NCBI GenBank assembly: GCA_945906945.1
Contig: CAMDSZ010000006.1
Coordinates: 1-34,617, forward strand
DNA: 34,617 nt
Direction of reading: 5' to 3'
Source of the DNA: Akkermansia muciniphila
Lineage (GTDB): Bacteria > Verrucomicrobiota > Verrucomicrobiia > Chthoniobacterales > Chthoniobacteraceae
Shown here: positions 9,967 through 20,061 of the stretch, one piece after another
How positions within the stretch are numbered: position 1 is the first letter of the stretch
Layout of the letters: every line of letters starts with the position of its first letter
Position numbers and translations under genes: made by a program
Notes under the pieces: model-generated
Told to the model about the DNA's origin: nothing
Database searches by the model: none
Seen by the model: only the letters and a program-made list of their open reading frames with translations

Positions 9967-10293
9967 TTAGTGGGATTTGGGCAATCCCTTCTGCGCGCTC
10001 GTGCGGGTCACGCATTTGAAGCCCCGGGGCTTTTTGGACATCCACTCGCCAAAGCGCCGGATCTCGGGGTGCGCACAAAGCCGTTCGATGGTGTTCCATT
10101 CGCGTTCCAGCTCTTTTTCGGTCAGGATCGCGTGGATCTGCGAATGACAAGGGCGGCAGATCCCGATGGTTTGCTGAACGATGTCCCTGTCAAAATCGCG
10201 TTTGTTTTTGCGATTATGATGCCTTGTTCGCGGGATGAGGTGGTGGCGCGTGAGCGTCTCAAGCCGTCCGCAAATGGGGCATTGTCCGTGCAT
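9967..10293 (-). CDS. HNH endonuclease-like small protein
   Basis: CPICG..LTRHHLIPRTRHHNRKN...GICRPCHSQIHAIL: two CxxC knuckles around an HNH-like core. Confidence 0.75.
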   Translation of the reverse strand: MHGQCPICGRLETLTRHHLIPRTRHHNRKNKRDFDRDIVQQTIGICRPCHSQIHAILTEKELEREWNTIERLCAHPEIRRFGEWMSKKPRGFKCVTRTSAQKGLPKSH

Positions 10294-10407
10294 GTTGCCG
10301 GGTGTCGTCTTTCTCAGAGTAGTACGGGAGTTCTCGCGCTTCAGCGTCGCACCCGTAAAACAAGTGGAGCGAATGGAACAAATGGAACGAATGGATGAGC
10401 GAGTGCG

Positions 10408-11751
10408 CTACTCTTTCGCGGCGGTTTTAGCGGACTCCATTCCCACCGTGTTTACGGCAATAACCCGATACGAGTGCTTGCGGTCAGCTGAGGCTTTGGT
10501 GTCTGTGAACGCCATTTTAACCAAGGGTTGGACGGGGGTGTCGCTGTATTGCAATCCTTGAAAGAGCGGCCGCCCGAAGGGATTCTTTTGATCCTCGGGA
10601 ACCTTACCGATCACTTCTCCGTCGCGCTCGATCACGAAATGCGAGAGTCCGCTTTCGAGGTCAGCGAGAGCCTGCCAGGTGAGTTCGCGGCCGTTGAGAC
10701 GGACATCGGTCGGAGCCGGTGGCGGCGTGGTGTCCCCCACGGCGGTATCCTTCACGTAGTGCGCCCAGAGTTCTGCGATGCGTGCGTTGGGAAGCCACAC
10801 AGCCTTGCTTTTGTCCCCAGTAAATTTTGCGGCCGCAGATGCCTCCGTGCCAAGCAGCGGCGCCAGCCAGCCTCCGTCCGCCATCTCCCTGAGAGGCGCG
10901 CCGTTTTGCTTTGGCAACCGGTCCGTCAAGCAAGCGTCCAGCCAGGCGACAGCCATGTAACGTTGATTGCCGCATTCGTGGGCGGTGAGCGGATCGACAG
11001 CGACCCCGATCAAACCCCCTTTGGCGCGAACCTGTGTGAAAAATTCCTCGTTTGCAGGCCACACGCCTGCAAAGCGCCCGTCCTTAACGCTCACACCTTC
11101 CTTGGTACCCGGATTGCACATGAGCGGCACTTTCAGCGCGGCGTCGGGCATCGTGTGCGGCTTGATGGTGGCGCGGCTGGGGTTTGCGCTAAGGAGCGGC
11201 ACTCCGGAGCGCAGCCAAGCCGCAGCAACCCTGTCGGGATGCAACAACACCATTCCACCCGCCCAGTGCCCCCCGCCACTGTGACCCCACAAGGCCCACG
11301 GCACGGTCGCTAGCTCCGGATGGCCCGAAAGCGCACCGAGATCGGCCAGGCCGTTCTGAAACGCAGCACTCGAGCCGTTGCGCGGATCGCACCACATCTG
11401 GCAGTCCGCTTTTTCGGGTTGCTCATAGGACGGGGCGAGCAGGGCGCATTGATGTTTTGAGGCGAGCGCCTGCCAATGCAGGTCGAATGCGCCGGTTAAT
11501 CCTGATTTGCAGGAACCTTCCCCGCAGCCGTGTTGGTGGACGATCACGCCCCGCACAGCCTGCGCCCCTGGGGGAATCCAGATGGTGTAGTTGACCGGAA
11601 AAATCAGTTCGCCCGGCTTGGTCGAGGCCTCGTAGCGGACCCGGTAGTAAGGGGGATTGGCCGGTGGAAAAACGTCGTAGGGGGCAACCTGGGCGGGGAG
11701 CGGGGATGCTAAGACGGCGATGGCAAGCAGGCTGAATGTGAGGGATCGCAT
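10408..11751 (-). CDS. Secreted alpha/beta hydrolase with C-terminal FN3-like domain
   Basis: Signal peptide; [30 protein letters not shown] nucleophile elbow; C-terminal [37 protein letters not shown]...[13 protein letters not shown] resembles FN3. Confidence 0.75.
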   Translation of the reverse strand: MRSLTFSLLAIAVLASPLPAQVAPYDVFPPANPPYYRVRYEASTKPGELIFPVNYTIWIPPGAQAVRGVIVHQHGCGEGSCKSGLTGAFDLHWQALASKHQCALLAPSYEQPEKADCQMWCDPRNGSSAAFQNGLADLGALSGHPELATVPWALWGHSGGGHWAGGMVLLHPDRVAAAWLRSGVPLLSANPSRATIKPHTMPDAALKVPLMCNPGTKEGVSVKDGRFAGVWPANEEFFTQVRAKGGLIGVAVDPLTAHECGNQRYMAVAWLDACLTDRLPKQNGAPLREMADGGWLAPLLGTEASAAAKFTGDKSKAVWLPNARIAELWAHYVKDTAVGDTTPPPAPTDVRLNGRELTWQALADLESGLSHFVIERDGEVIGKVPEDQKNPFGRPLFQGLQYSDTPVQPLVKMAFTDTKASADRKHSYRVIAVNTVGMESAKTAAKE

Positions 11752-11926
11752 GATGAGGGGGTTGGTTCCTCAACCATACAGAGGCAAAGCGTCACGGGGC
11801 AATCCTTGGGCGAGTGACGCGGATCTTTTTACGGGGTCTTCAAATCCCAATCAGCCGGCTGCGCGGGGTGCATAATCATACAAGCAAAGGCAACCCGCAA
11901 TTGACAGCAGAGGACATTGAGGCGCG

Positions 11927-12673
11927 TCAGGGCTTCGGCGTGGCGCGGGACTTCTCCCAGGAAACCTTCCGCTCATCGCCCACGCTCCAAATAATCGCGT
12001 TTCTTAGCATGCGCTGGAACTGCTGGTCCTTCCACGTCCGCTCATCGTGACCGCTTGCCGTATAAAACACGCGTCCCTTGCCCTCGGTGCGCGTCCATGT
12101 CCAAGGCTCCACGTGGCCCTCGTCCCTGCGCTCCATGAGCAGTTCGCGGTTGTTGGCATTGATGTCGCTGTGAACGTAGGTTTCATCCCAGGTTTCATAC
12201 TCCTTTACGCCCTCAAAAACCGGGTGGTTTGGTGTCAAAATTACCGGTTTGAATACTCCTGTTTTATGAGATTTAAAACGGCCGCCGACCAGCGAAGCAA
12301 AACGCGGCTCGTGCCCGAAGCAGGCGCTTGCGCAGTGGATCGGCAGAAAGCCGTGGCCGCTCTGAACAAACGAATTTAAAGCCTCGAACTGTTCAGGAGT
12401 GATCCGCCCGTGGTTGGCGTAAAGCATGACAGCGTCGTAGTGCTGCAGCGTGTCAGGGGACAGGCAATCGGTCTTGGTGAAGTAGTCGAATTTGATTCCG
12501 TCGTTCTCCAGCGCGTTGGCGAGCAGCGGTTCGTAAACATTGCTGTTGTGATGCGGGCTGTCGTGTCCGAGGAAGAGAACGCGCAAAACGCCGACGGGTT
12601 CGGCACAGCGTGCAGGCTGCGCGAAAGCCCATGCGAGGGCGAGGGAAAGGATGACGAGGGCGAGACGTTTCAT
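11927..12673 (-). CDS. ThuA domain-containing protein, secreted
   Basis: LRVLFLGHDSPHHNSNVYEPLLANAL, FLPIHCASACFGHEPRFASLVGGRFKSH, GKGRVFYTASGHDERTW. Confidence 0.85.
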   Translation of the reverse strand: MKRLALVILSLALAWAFAQPARCAEPVGVLRVLFLGHDSPHHNSNVYEPLLANALENDGIKFDYFTKTDCLSPDTLQHYDAVMLYANHGRITPEQFEALNSFVQSGHGFLPIHCASACFGHEPRFASLVGGRFKSHKTGVFKPVILTPNHPVFEGVKEYETWDETYVHSDINANNRELLMERRDEGHVEPWTWTRTEGKGRVFYTASGHDERTWKDQQFQRMLRNAIIWSVGDERKVSWEKSRATPKP

Positions 12674-12791
12674 GGGAGGAGGAGTGGTTTGGATGCTTTG
12701 GACGCAGCCCTACTAAGCCACAAATCCCGCCCGGAGTGCCGGACGACTTTTGTTAAAAGTCAGTCACGGCCGCCGTGCTCGCGAACGTTCC

Positions 12792-13982
12792 TTAGCCTTC
12801 AATTTGGCTCAAGAGCTTCTTGAGCATTTCGCTTTGATTCAACTTGGCTTTCTCGACTTCGGCTGGCGTCGCATCCTTCTTCGCGTTGGGCGCCGGCAGG
12901 GCGCGGTAAGCGTCGGCTTCAGCGCGGAATTTCATGCCCCACTGGGGGTCCTTGGCCGCCTTGGCGATACCTTTTTTCTCAAGCGCTGTTGCATCGAGGG
13001 AAAGGGCCGTGGATGCGGTTGCGGCGAAGGACTTGATGGCTTGCTGCGCGGAAACCGCTGGGTTCGGCTCACTGGGGCCTTCGGAAAGTTTCAGCGCCCA
13101 GCGAATCCCGGCAACGATGTGTTTCTGGTACGACTCGTTGGTCCAGGAGGAGGCGTTGTGTCCGAAATTGGTGTAGAACAGACGGCCGCTTCCAACCTGG
13201 CGCACCCAGGAAACTGGCACGTGATACGGCGCGGAGGGCTGCGACTTTCCAATGTCCAAGCTGATAAGGACGCGCACCGCCTCAGGGTTGAAGTTCGTGT
13301 ATTGATAAATCTCGTCACTCCATTGGAACTCGTTCGGGAACATCGCGACCGCGGGGTGCGATGGTTCGTGATTGGCGAACGTGTAGGTGCCGCCTCCGCC
13401 CCAGGGATGGCCGGCAAAACTACCGTTGATCATCTCCGTGTAGGCTGGCATCGCCTTCAGGGTGTCGGTTGCGGCATGCATCCCGATAAATGCCTTGCCG
13501 GATTGGACCCATGCCCGGAACCCTTCGCCGTCCGGGAGTGGCAGGTCGCCGGTAGTGTTGCAGAAAATCACCCCGTCAAAGCCGGAAAGCGCCTTTGGGT
13601 CGAGCTTTTGAGCGAATAATTCGTTCACCTCGGCCGTCCACTTCGGCCCTTCCGTTTTTGCCATGGCGAGCGCGTCACGGAATTTGGCTTCCGCCTCCTC
13701 CCACTGGGCGTCGGTCATTTTCGGTCCGCGTTCCGGGGGACGGCCTGGGCTGGGTTTTGGCCCGAGATCCTTGAGAAATTCGAGGGTGAAATCACCGCCG
13801 CTTGCGTTGGCGAGCTCTGGCAACACCTTCTGCGCGGCCTCGATCGCCGGCCCGTGCCGGAACCCCGAGGTGGTGGTGACGACGAGCAGTTTCTTCGGGG
13901 CTGCCTGAAGCTCTGTTGAGAGAAGGAGCCCAACGCCGAGAAGCGCTGAGGCGATGAGTTGGTGGGGCGAACGTTTGATCAT
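12792..13982 (-). CDS. ThuA domain-containing protein, secreted
   Basis: KKLLVVTTTSGFRHGPAIEAAQ, FIGMHAATDTLKAMPAYTEMINGSFAGHPWGGGGTYTF, GSGRLFYTNFGHN. Start moved from 14039 to the Met before the signal peptide (MIKRSPHQLIASALLGVGLLL). Confidence 0.88.
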   Translation of the reverse strand: MIKRSPHQLIASALLGVGLLLSTELQAAPKKLLVVTTTSGFRHGPAIEAAQKVLPELANASGGDFTLEFLKDLGPKPSPGRPPERGPKMTDAQWEEAEAKFRDALAMAKTEGPKWTAEVNELFAQKLDPKALSGFDGVIFCNTTGDLPLPDGEGFRAWVQSGKAFIGMHAATDTLKAMPAYTEMINGSFAGHPWGGGGTYTFANHEPSHPAVAMFPNEFQWSDEIYQYTNFNPEAVRVLISLDIGKSQPSAPYHVPVSWVRQVGSGRLFYTNFGHNASSWTNESYQKHIVAGIRWALKLSEGPSEPNPAVSAQQAIKSFAATASTALSLDATALEKKGIAKAAKDPQWGMKFRAEADAYRALPAPNAKKDATPAEVEKAKLNQSEMLKKLLSQIEG

Positions 13983-14289
13983 AAATGGGAGGCTGGTTTT
14001 GTTTTTTGGGTGAACCCTCTTAGTGCAATACCCCGCCAAAGGGGAATGCTTGTAGCGAAAATCACGAAATCCTTCATTTTAGCACCCGCCGGGCTCTCAA
14101 ATTTTGATTTCTCCAAACGGTCGGAGAAAGTGTACGCGCCGCTGCGCCTCTCCCGGGCTTCTAGAGTGCGGGTGTAAAAGTCTGATTTAAAAAATCGAGG
14201 GTTGGATTGTACGCAGTTGTGAGACAAGGTAACAGGCCTTACGCACCGGCGGTCCAGCTCCACTCCCACTCACCTCTTCGCCCGGCTCC

Positions 14290-16803
14290 ATGCTTGTCCC
14301 CGAAACCGAAGTTCTGATCACTTGCGAAGGGCAGGAACACCTGAAGCGGATTTTGCGTCCCGGTGATTACGTTCTGGGTCGCAGCGCCAGCTGCGAGCTC
14401 AGTGTCCAGGCCGCGATGGTATCCCGGCGCCATGCGCGGCTGACCATCAACTTCAGCAGTCTCTTTCTTGAGGACCTAGGCAGCTTCAACGGGACCACCG
14501 TCAATGGCGGGCGGATTTCAGGGAAAACTCAAATCTGGCACGGACAGCGGATTCAACTCGGGAACGTGTCGGTGGAGCTTCGGAAGATCGTCACCAACGT
14601 GGACACGGAGGGTTCGCTGGCGCCGGCGCAGTCCATTGTGCTGGAGGAACTCCCCGAAAATCTCACTTTTCAAGCCAGCGGCTACAAAATCGGGCACCTC
14701 ATCGGCCGGGGCGGCATGGGGGCGGTGCTGCAGGCCGAGGACGCATCCATCCAGAGGCAGGTGGCGATGAAGGTGGTTTTGCACGGAGACTCCACGGGCG
14801 ACGTGATGCGTTTCATCCACGAAGCCCGCATCACGGGCCAGCTGGAGCATCCCAACATCATTCCCGTCCACACCTTCGGGGCGGATGAACACGGGCAGCC
14901 CTTTTACACCATGAAGCTCGTGCAGGGCGTCACCCTTAAGGACGTGGTCAAGGGGCTCGCCGCCGGGGACGAGGACACCATCCGGACCTACCCGCTTTCC
15001 GCGCTGCTCTCCATTCTGGACAAGGTGTGCGACGGCATGCGCTTCGCGCACAGTCAAAACGTGATTCACCGCGACCTCAAGCCCGACAACATTATGCTCG
15101 GCAGCTACGGTGAGGTGCTGATTCTGGACTGGGGCCTGGCAAAAAAACTCGGTGCTGACGAAGAGGATCCTGACAAACTAAGCCAGGAGGATTTGCTCTC
15201 CCACTCGAACATTCCGGTGGGTGTAAAATTGCAGATCGAGAGCAACACGCTTACGGGCGCCGTGCTTGGAACTCCGCAGTACATGCCGCCCGAACAGGCC
15301 GAAGGCAATGTGGACGGTGTGGATCAACGCGCGGACATCTATTCTCTGGGAGCGATTCTTTACAATGTGCTCACCCTGCTTCCTCCCTTCAGCGGCACGC
15401 CTGAGGAGGTGCTCGAACGGGTGATTCGCGGAGATATCGCCACGCCCAGCGATGCCGTGCAGATGGGATCCATCACGGACAGTTTCTCTGCAAGTGTCAC
15501 TGAGCGGGTACCGCTGCCGGAGGGCGAGCGCAAAAACATTGCGGACGCGGTGCATCTTCCGCATCTGCCCGCAGGCCACATTCCAAAGTCACTCGAGGCG
15601 GTCGTGCTTAAGGCTATGGAGCGCGATGCGGCGAACCGGTATCAGACAGTCGCTGAACTCCAGCAGGACTTGCAAAAGTACCAACGGGGTTTTGCAACAG
15701 AGGCGGAGCACGCAAGTCCCTTGAAGCTTGTGTGGCTTTGGGTGAAGCGGAATCGCGCGATTTCGATTGTGGCTGGAGCCGCATTAAGTGTCGTACTTCT
15801 TTTTGCAATCGGATTGGAAAGCGAAAACCGAGCATCGAGCGCTGTTCTTGCCAGCTTGCGAAGCGTGGTTCCCATGCTGGCTGAACGGACGTGGTTGCAC
15901 CTGGAGGAGGGTCGTCTTCAGGAGGCCCTTGAAATGACCACCCTCATCTCGGAGGTGGAGTCAAAAAATCCAGACTACCTCATTCTGCGCGGACGCCTCC
16001 TGCAGGGGCTCGGCCAACTGCAAAACGCGGAGGCTACTTTTGGAAGCGTTTCAAAGCTTCGCAATGACCGGGTGGCCGAAGAAAATCAGTTGCTCTGCAA
16101 GCGGCTGATCCAACTCTTCGGGAGCAAGGAGCCCCTTCCTCTGAACGCGCAGGCGATGCTTATCCAAGCCTTCAGCCGACAAAACAGGGTGAAGGACGGA
16201 AAACTCATGGCGGCCGAGATCAAGTCGAAATCCAGCGAGCTGGCGCCAATCCTAGAGCAACGCCTCCGGTCCATCCAGGGATGGGACCCGGGCCGGATTC
16301 GGAAGCTCGATGACGGCACCTTTGCCGTGGACCTTTCCAAGTTGCAATGGACAAGTCTCGAGCCGCTCGAGTCCATGCCCGTTTCGGAACTGACTCTGAG
16401 TGATTCCGGTGCCGGCCTGCCCGCTCAGGCGTTCGACGCACTGCATCGGGTTCCCCTGCGCTCACTGACCGTGCGAAACGGCGGCCTCAAAAGCGTCGAA
16501 TTTCTGAAGGGCATCCAACTGGAGCACCTCGTCTTGGCGAACAACCCCATCACCGATATTTCCAGCCTCGCGGATCTTCCCCTCCAATCCATCAACCTTG
16601 CGGATACCAATGTGCGTGATCTGAATCCGCTCGGAAAATGTCCGCTGTTGGAGAAGGTGGTTCTACCGAAGGGCGCCGAAACCTCCGAAGCGCTGCGTAA
16701 CCATTCCAATATCCAGCGCATCTCTTTCCGTGAAGCGGCGGACGGTTCTCCCGCGGAAACAGCCGAGCAGTTTTGGAAAGACATCCCAGAGCCGCCAAAA
16801 TAA
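14290..16803 (+). CDS. FHA domain - Ser/Thr protein kinase - TM - leucine-rich-repeat-like protein
   Basis: FHA: GRSASCELSV..VSRRHARL..LEDLGSFNGTTVNG. Kinase: GRGGMGAVL, VAMKVV, VIHRDLKPDNIML, LDWGLAK, GTPQYMPPEQ. TM IVAGAALSVVLLFAIGL. C-terminal LEHLVLANNPITDISSLADLPLQSINLADTNVRDLNPLGKCPLLEKV (LRR pattern). Confidence 0.92.
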   Translation: MLVPETEVLITCEGQEHLKRILRPGDYVLGRSASCELSVQAAMVSRRHARLTINFSSLFLEDLGSFNGTTVNGGRISGKTQIWHGQRIQLGNVSVELRKIVTNVDTEGSLAPAQSIVLEELPENLTFQASGYKIGHLIGRGGMGAVLQAEDASIQRQVAMKVVLHGDSTGDVMRFIHEARITGQLEHPNIIPVHTFGADEHGQPFYTMKLVQGVTLKDVVKGLAAGDEDTIRTYPLSALLSILDKVCDGMRFAHSQNVIHRDLKPDNIMLGSYGEVLILDWGLAKKLGADEEDPDKLSQEDLLSHSNIPVGVKLQIESNTLTGAVLGTPQYMPPEQAEGNVDGVDQRADIYSLGAILYNVLTLLPPFSGTPEEVLERVIRGDIATPSDAVQMGSITDSFSASVTERVPLPEGERKNIADAVHLPHLPAGHIPKSLEAVVLKAMERDAANRYQTVAELQQDLQKYQRGFATEAEHASPLKLVWLWVKRNRAISIVAGAALSVVLLFAIGLESENRASSAVLASLRSVVPMLAERTWLHLEEGRLQEALEMTTLISEVESKNPDYLILRGRLLQGLGQLQNAEATFGSVSKLRNDRVAEENQLLCKRLIQLFGSKEPLPLNAQAMLIQAFSRQNRVKDGKLMAAEIKSKSSELAPILEQRLRSIQGWDPGRIRKLDDGTFAVDLSKLQWTSLEPLESMPVSELTLSDSGAGLPAQAFDALHRVPLRSLTVRNGGLKSVEFLKGIQLEHLVLANNPITDISSLADLPLQSINLADTNVRDLNPLGKCPLLEKVVLPKGAETSEALRNHSNIQRISFREAADGSPAETAEQFWKDIPEPPK

Positions 16804-16982
16804 ATGCAGCATGGGCCCTCCGCCAGAAAGCGCGGCGGTAGAATCAGCGCGCGAAAGGCTCTCCAGAGAGCGCGGCGCCCCAACTCCACTTCGTTTCCGA
16901 ACCCAGCCATCCCGTGTTTGAGTGTGCGGGAAACCGCCACGACAGGCTGTGCATCGCTGCTGCGGTCGATTACAGTCCGCAC

Positions 16983-17339
16983 ATGAAAGTCGAGCGCGTT
17001 AAATACATCATCTGGGCCAAGGACATGGACCGGGCCATCCGCTTCTACATATCAGTCTTCGATGGCGAGGTGGTCCGCAAAAACGAGGTCATGGGCGAGG
17101 TCCGCGTTGCGGATGCGCTGATTGGTATTCACAGCGGCGGCGAATCGGAGCGCACATGGACCGGCATGGCTTTTCAGGTTGGCGACCTGTTTGAAGGCTG
17201 CCGCTTGGTAAAAGCGCATGGCGGACAAGTTCTCCGCGAGCCGGAGGACACGCCCGAGGAGCCCGCGCACCTTGCCATGTGTGTGGACCCGGAAGGAAAC
17301 GAGATCATGCTCACTAAAGCGCGGCATCACGCCAGCTAA
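16983..17339 (+). CDS. VOC (glyoxalase/bleomycin resistance) family protein
   Basis: KVERVKYIIWAKDMDRAIRFYISVFDGEVVRKN ... HLAMCVDPEGNEIMLTKA; ATG at 16983 preferred over track start 16914. Confidence 0.85.
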   Translation: MKVERVKYIIWAKDMDRAIRFYISVFDGEVVRKNEVMGEVRVADALIGIHSGGESERTWTGMAFQVGDLFEGCRLVKAHGGQVLREPEDTPEEPAHLAMCVDPEGNEIMLTKARHHAS

Positions 17340-17363
17340 GCCCGGCATCGCCCAGCCTCTCCT

Positions 17364-18863
17364 ATGAAAAGGCCAGTTTTGTCGTCGTTGATCCTCGCGT
17401 TTTTGCTGCACGCTTCGCGGCCGATTTTTGGCGCGCAACCCGCGGCGGATCGACCGAATATTGTTTTCATTCTCGCAGATGATCTCGGACACGGCGACGT
17501 CGGCTGTTATGGGGCCAGGCACATCCGGACCCCGAACATCGACAGGATCGCCGCCGAGGGGATGAAGTTTACAAACTTCTACGTCGCCCAGCCTGTGTGC
17601 ACCGCCTCCCGCGCGGCGTTATTGAGCGGTTGTTATTCGAACCGCGTGGGCATGGTCGGGGCGCTCAACCACACGAGTCCGACCGGTATTCATCCGCGCG
17701 AAAAGCTCATCAGTTCACTTCTGAAGGAGCATGGCTACGCAACTGCCGCGTACGGAAAATGGCATCTTGGACATCATCCGATGTTCTGGCCGACACAGCG
17801 TGGGTTCGATGCATTTTTCGGGCTTCCGTATTCAAACGACAATGGTCCCCTCCATCCCGTGACGCCAGACATGCCGGCGTTGCCGCTTTACGAAGGTGAC
17901 AATGTGGTTGAACTCAACCCTGACCAAAGCCTTTTCACGCGCCGCATCACGGACCGCGCCGTTCAATTCATTCAAGCGCATGCCAAGGATCCGTTTTTTC
18001 TGTACGTACCCCACATCATGCCGCACGTACCGATTTTTGCGTCGCAGCAATGGAAGGGAAAAAGCAAAGCCGGTGTTTACGGAGATGTCGTCGAAGAACT
18101 GGATGCCGCAGTGGGCGAAATCCTCGATGCCTTGAAGCAAACTGGTATTGAGCAGAAGACCATCCTGGTGTTCACCTCGGACAACGGCCCCTTCCTTTCC
18201 TACGGGGAACACGCCGGATCGGCCGCGCCGTTTCGCGAGGGAAAGCTCACCACTTTTGAGGGCGGCGTGAGGATGCCTTGTCTGGTCCGCTGGCCCGGTC
18301 ACGTGCCGGCCGGAACCGTTTCGGATGCTCTGTTTGCGGCGATGGATTTTTATCCCACGTTCGCCAAGTTTTGCGGCGCGCCCCTTCCAGACGCGAAGCT
18401 GGACGGGATCGACCTGTCCTCGGTGTTCCTCGGGAAGCCGAACGCGGCGGAGCGGGAAGTGTTCTGGTATTACTCGGGTGACGAACTGCAGGCGGTTCGA
18501 AAGGGCCCGTGGAAGCTGCATGTCCCGCACGAGTATCTCACGGTCGCCGCCAATCCCGGCCGGGGCGGAAAGCCGTCCAACTGGGGAAATCTTCAGCCTA
18601 AATCCATTCAGGAAAGCGGCATTCGCGGGATCGCGAGTCGGCACGGTTACCGGGTTGAATCTTTGCCGTTGTCGCTTTTCAATCTGCAAACCGATCCCGG
18701 AGAGACGCGCAACTGTGCGGCCGAGTTTCCGGAAATCGTCAGCGAACTCCAGACTGTGGTTGCCGCCGCCCGCGCTGAACTTGGAGACGGGCCCTCGGCG
18801 GCATCCGCGCCGGGCGTCCGGCCTGCCGGCGACGTGCGCTCCAAGTCCGACGCGCAGCGTTAG
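17364..18863 (+). CDS. Sulfatase family protein (secreted, Cys-type)
   Basis: PNIVFILADDLGHGDVGCYGARHIRTPNIDRIAAEG, QPVCTASRAALLSG, AAYGKWHLGHHPMFWPTQRGFDAFFG, FTSDNGPF. Confidence 0.96.
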   Translation: MKRPVLSSLILAFLLHASRPIFGAQPAADRPNIVFILADDLGHGDVGCYGARHIRTPNIDRIAAEGMKFTNFYVAQPVCTASRAALLSGCYSNRVGMVGALNHTSPTGIHPREKLISSLLKEHGYATAAYGKWHLGHHPMFWPTQRGFDAFFGLPYSNDNGPLHPVTPDMPALPLYEGDNVVELNPDQSLFTRRITDRAVQFIQAHAKDPFFLYVPHIMPHVPIFASQQWKGKSKAGVYGDVVEELDAAVGEILDALKQTGIEQKTILVFTSDNGPFLSYGEHAGSAAPFREGKLTTFEGGVRMPCLVRWPGHVPAGTVSDALFAAMDFYPTFAKFCGAPLPDAKLDGIDLSSVFLGKPNAAEREVFWYYSGDELQAVRKGPWKLHVPHEYLTVAANPGRGGKPSNWGNLQPKSIQESGIRGIASRHGYRVESLPLSLFNLQTDPGETRNCAAEFPEIVSELQTVVAAARAELGDGPSAASAPGVRPAGDVRSKSDAQR

Positions 18864-18876
18864 GCGGACTCGAGAA

Positions 18877-19112
18877 CCCCTGGGAGCGCGCAGCCCCAGC
18901 TGCGCTTAAACGTTCCTACATCAGGATGGGGTGAGCCGCTCCGCCGCGTCTTTGGCGCAATCCGCGTCTGGGCGCAGCTGGGGCTGCGCGCTCCCAGGGG
19001 GTTTCGATGAGGCGCTTTTTTTGAAAATGTGGATGCCCTGCGCCTCAAAGCCCGGCTCCGACCACGGTCAAGACAAGGTCGCGCCGCTGGCGCTTTGGAG
19101 CCAGCAACTGAA
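18877..19112 (+). repeat. Dispersed structured intergenic element, copy A
   Basis: 29-bp perfect inverted repeat (18877-18905 CCCCTGGGAGCGCGCAGCCCCAGCTGCGC; 18972-19000 exact reverse complement), then a tail with GCTTTTTTTGAAAATGTGGATGCCCTG shared with copies B and C; starts 13 nt after a stop codon. Confidence 0.85.
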
Positions 19113-19274
19113 GTTGCCAACTACTGATTCCGCACCTTCTTTGCTCCGGACTCCCGCGGTATTTCACGTCCAACAAAGCCTCAGGTGTTTACCGAATCCC
19201 ACAATGTTCGCAATACTACCGATTCGCAGTTTGCTCCCGGGACAGGTACCGTGTCTTTTTTTCTGAACGCTCCT

Positions 19275-19862
19275 ATGAAACCAGTGCGACCAATCCTATC
19301 CCTTCGCTGCTTCGCTTTGCAGGCTATGTTGTTTGCCCTGCTCGCGTTTTGCTGCTCGTGTGCGCACCGTCCTGGAAAGGTGCGAGTGTCATCAGATCAC
19401 GGGCTGCGGCTCGGCCCCGGCGAGTTTTGTTTTGTTTCAACTTCAGCAGCAGGCGGAGCAGCGGATGCAGAAGGGGCGCAGGCTTTGAACCGCATGTTTC
19501 GCGCAGAACTCAGCGCTCTGGGCGTGCCGACAGGTTCGGCTTCACTTGCGACCTATGAGCTGGCGCTTCAATGTTCGGATCTTCCAGCTGCTCCGCGGAA
19601 CCAGCCCCCGGTCGCACCCGGTTCCAGACTTTGGTATCAGCGCCGCTTTTATGCCCCGACTTTTGCCAGGACAACTCCGCAACCCTCCACAGTCGGCGCG
19701 CGGCAACTTTACCTTCGCGTATACAAGAAAGGCTCTTCGCCGGCAACTGATGGGCGTCCTTTGTGGGAAGCGAAAATACGTTGCAGTGACGTATCCGAGG
19801 ACGGGATTCGTGCGGCGATGCACTCGCTCGCCAAGGCGCTGAATGCGCGGCAGACGCTGTGA
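19275..19862 (+). CDS. Hypothetical lipoprotein
   Basis: LFALLAFCCSCAHRPGK lipobox-like signal; no family recognised with confidence. Start placed at ATG 19275 (track start 19185). Confidence 0.65.
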   Translation: MKPVRPILSLRCFALQAMLFALLAFCCSCAHRPGKVRVSSDHGLRLGPGEFCFVSTSAAGGAADAEGAQALNRMFRAELSALGVPTGSASLATYELALQCSDLPAAPRNQPPVAPGSRLWYQRRFYAPTFARTTPQPSTVGARQLYLRVYKKGSSPATDGRPLWEAKIRCSDVSEDGIRAAMHSLAKALNARQTL

Positions 19863-20061
19863 CGCCTTTGGCTTTGGAGGTCGGAATGGACATGGCGGCC
19901 CTGCCACGGTCCGGTTTGTCTTTTGGGGACCTGTCGCCGCGGATTGGGTTTTGGCGAGCACGCAACAGCAAAAGAACCGGTGTAGCTGGCGGCAACGTGC
20001 AAAGAAATCTTTAGCCGTGCGCCTCGATCCGGTAGTGAATGCCCCTCTCAATTCCGACTCT

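Noticed and set aside
9252-10019. 255-aa plus-strand ORF antisense to the ABC ATPase
   Set aside because: Opposite strand carries canonical Walker motifs; this frame has none.
10362-10398. Short (AATGGAAC)n-like repeat between HNH and hydrolase genes
   Set aside because: Only about three imperfect 9-bp units; too short to claim function.
10528-11313. 261-aa plus-strand ORF inside the alpha/beta hydrolase gene
   Set aside because: Antisense shadow of a gene with a signal peptide and catalytic motifs.
17832-18689. 285-aa minus-strand ORF inside a sulfatase
   Set aside because: Antisense to a clear sulfatase; no family motifs.
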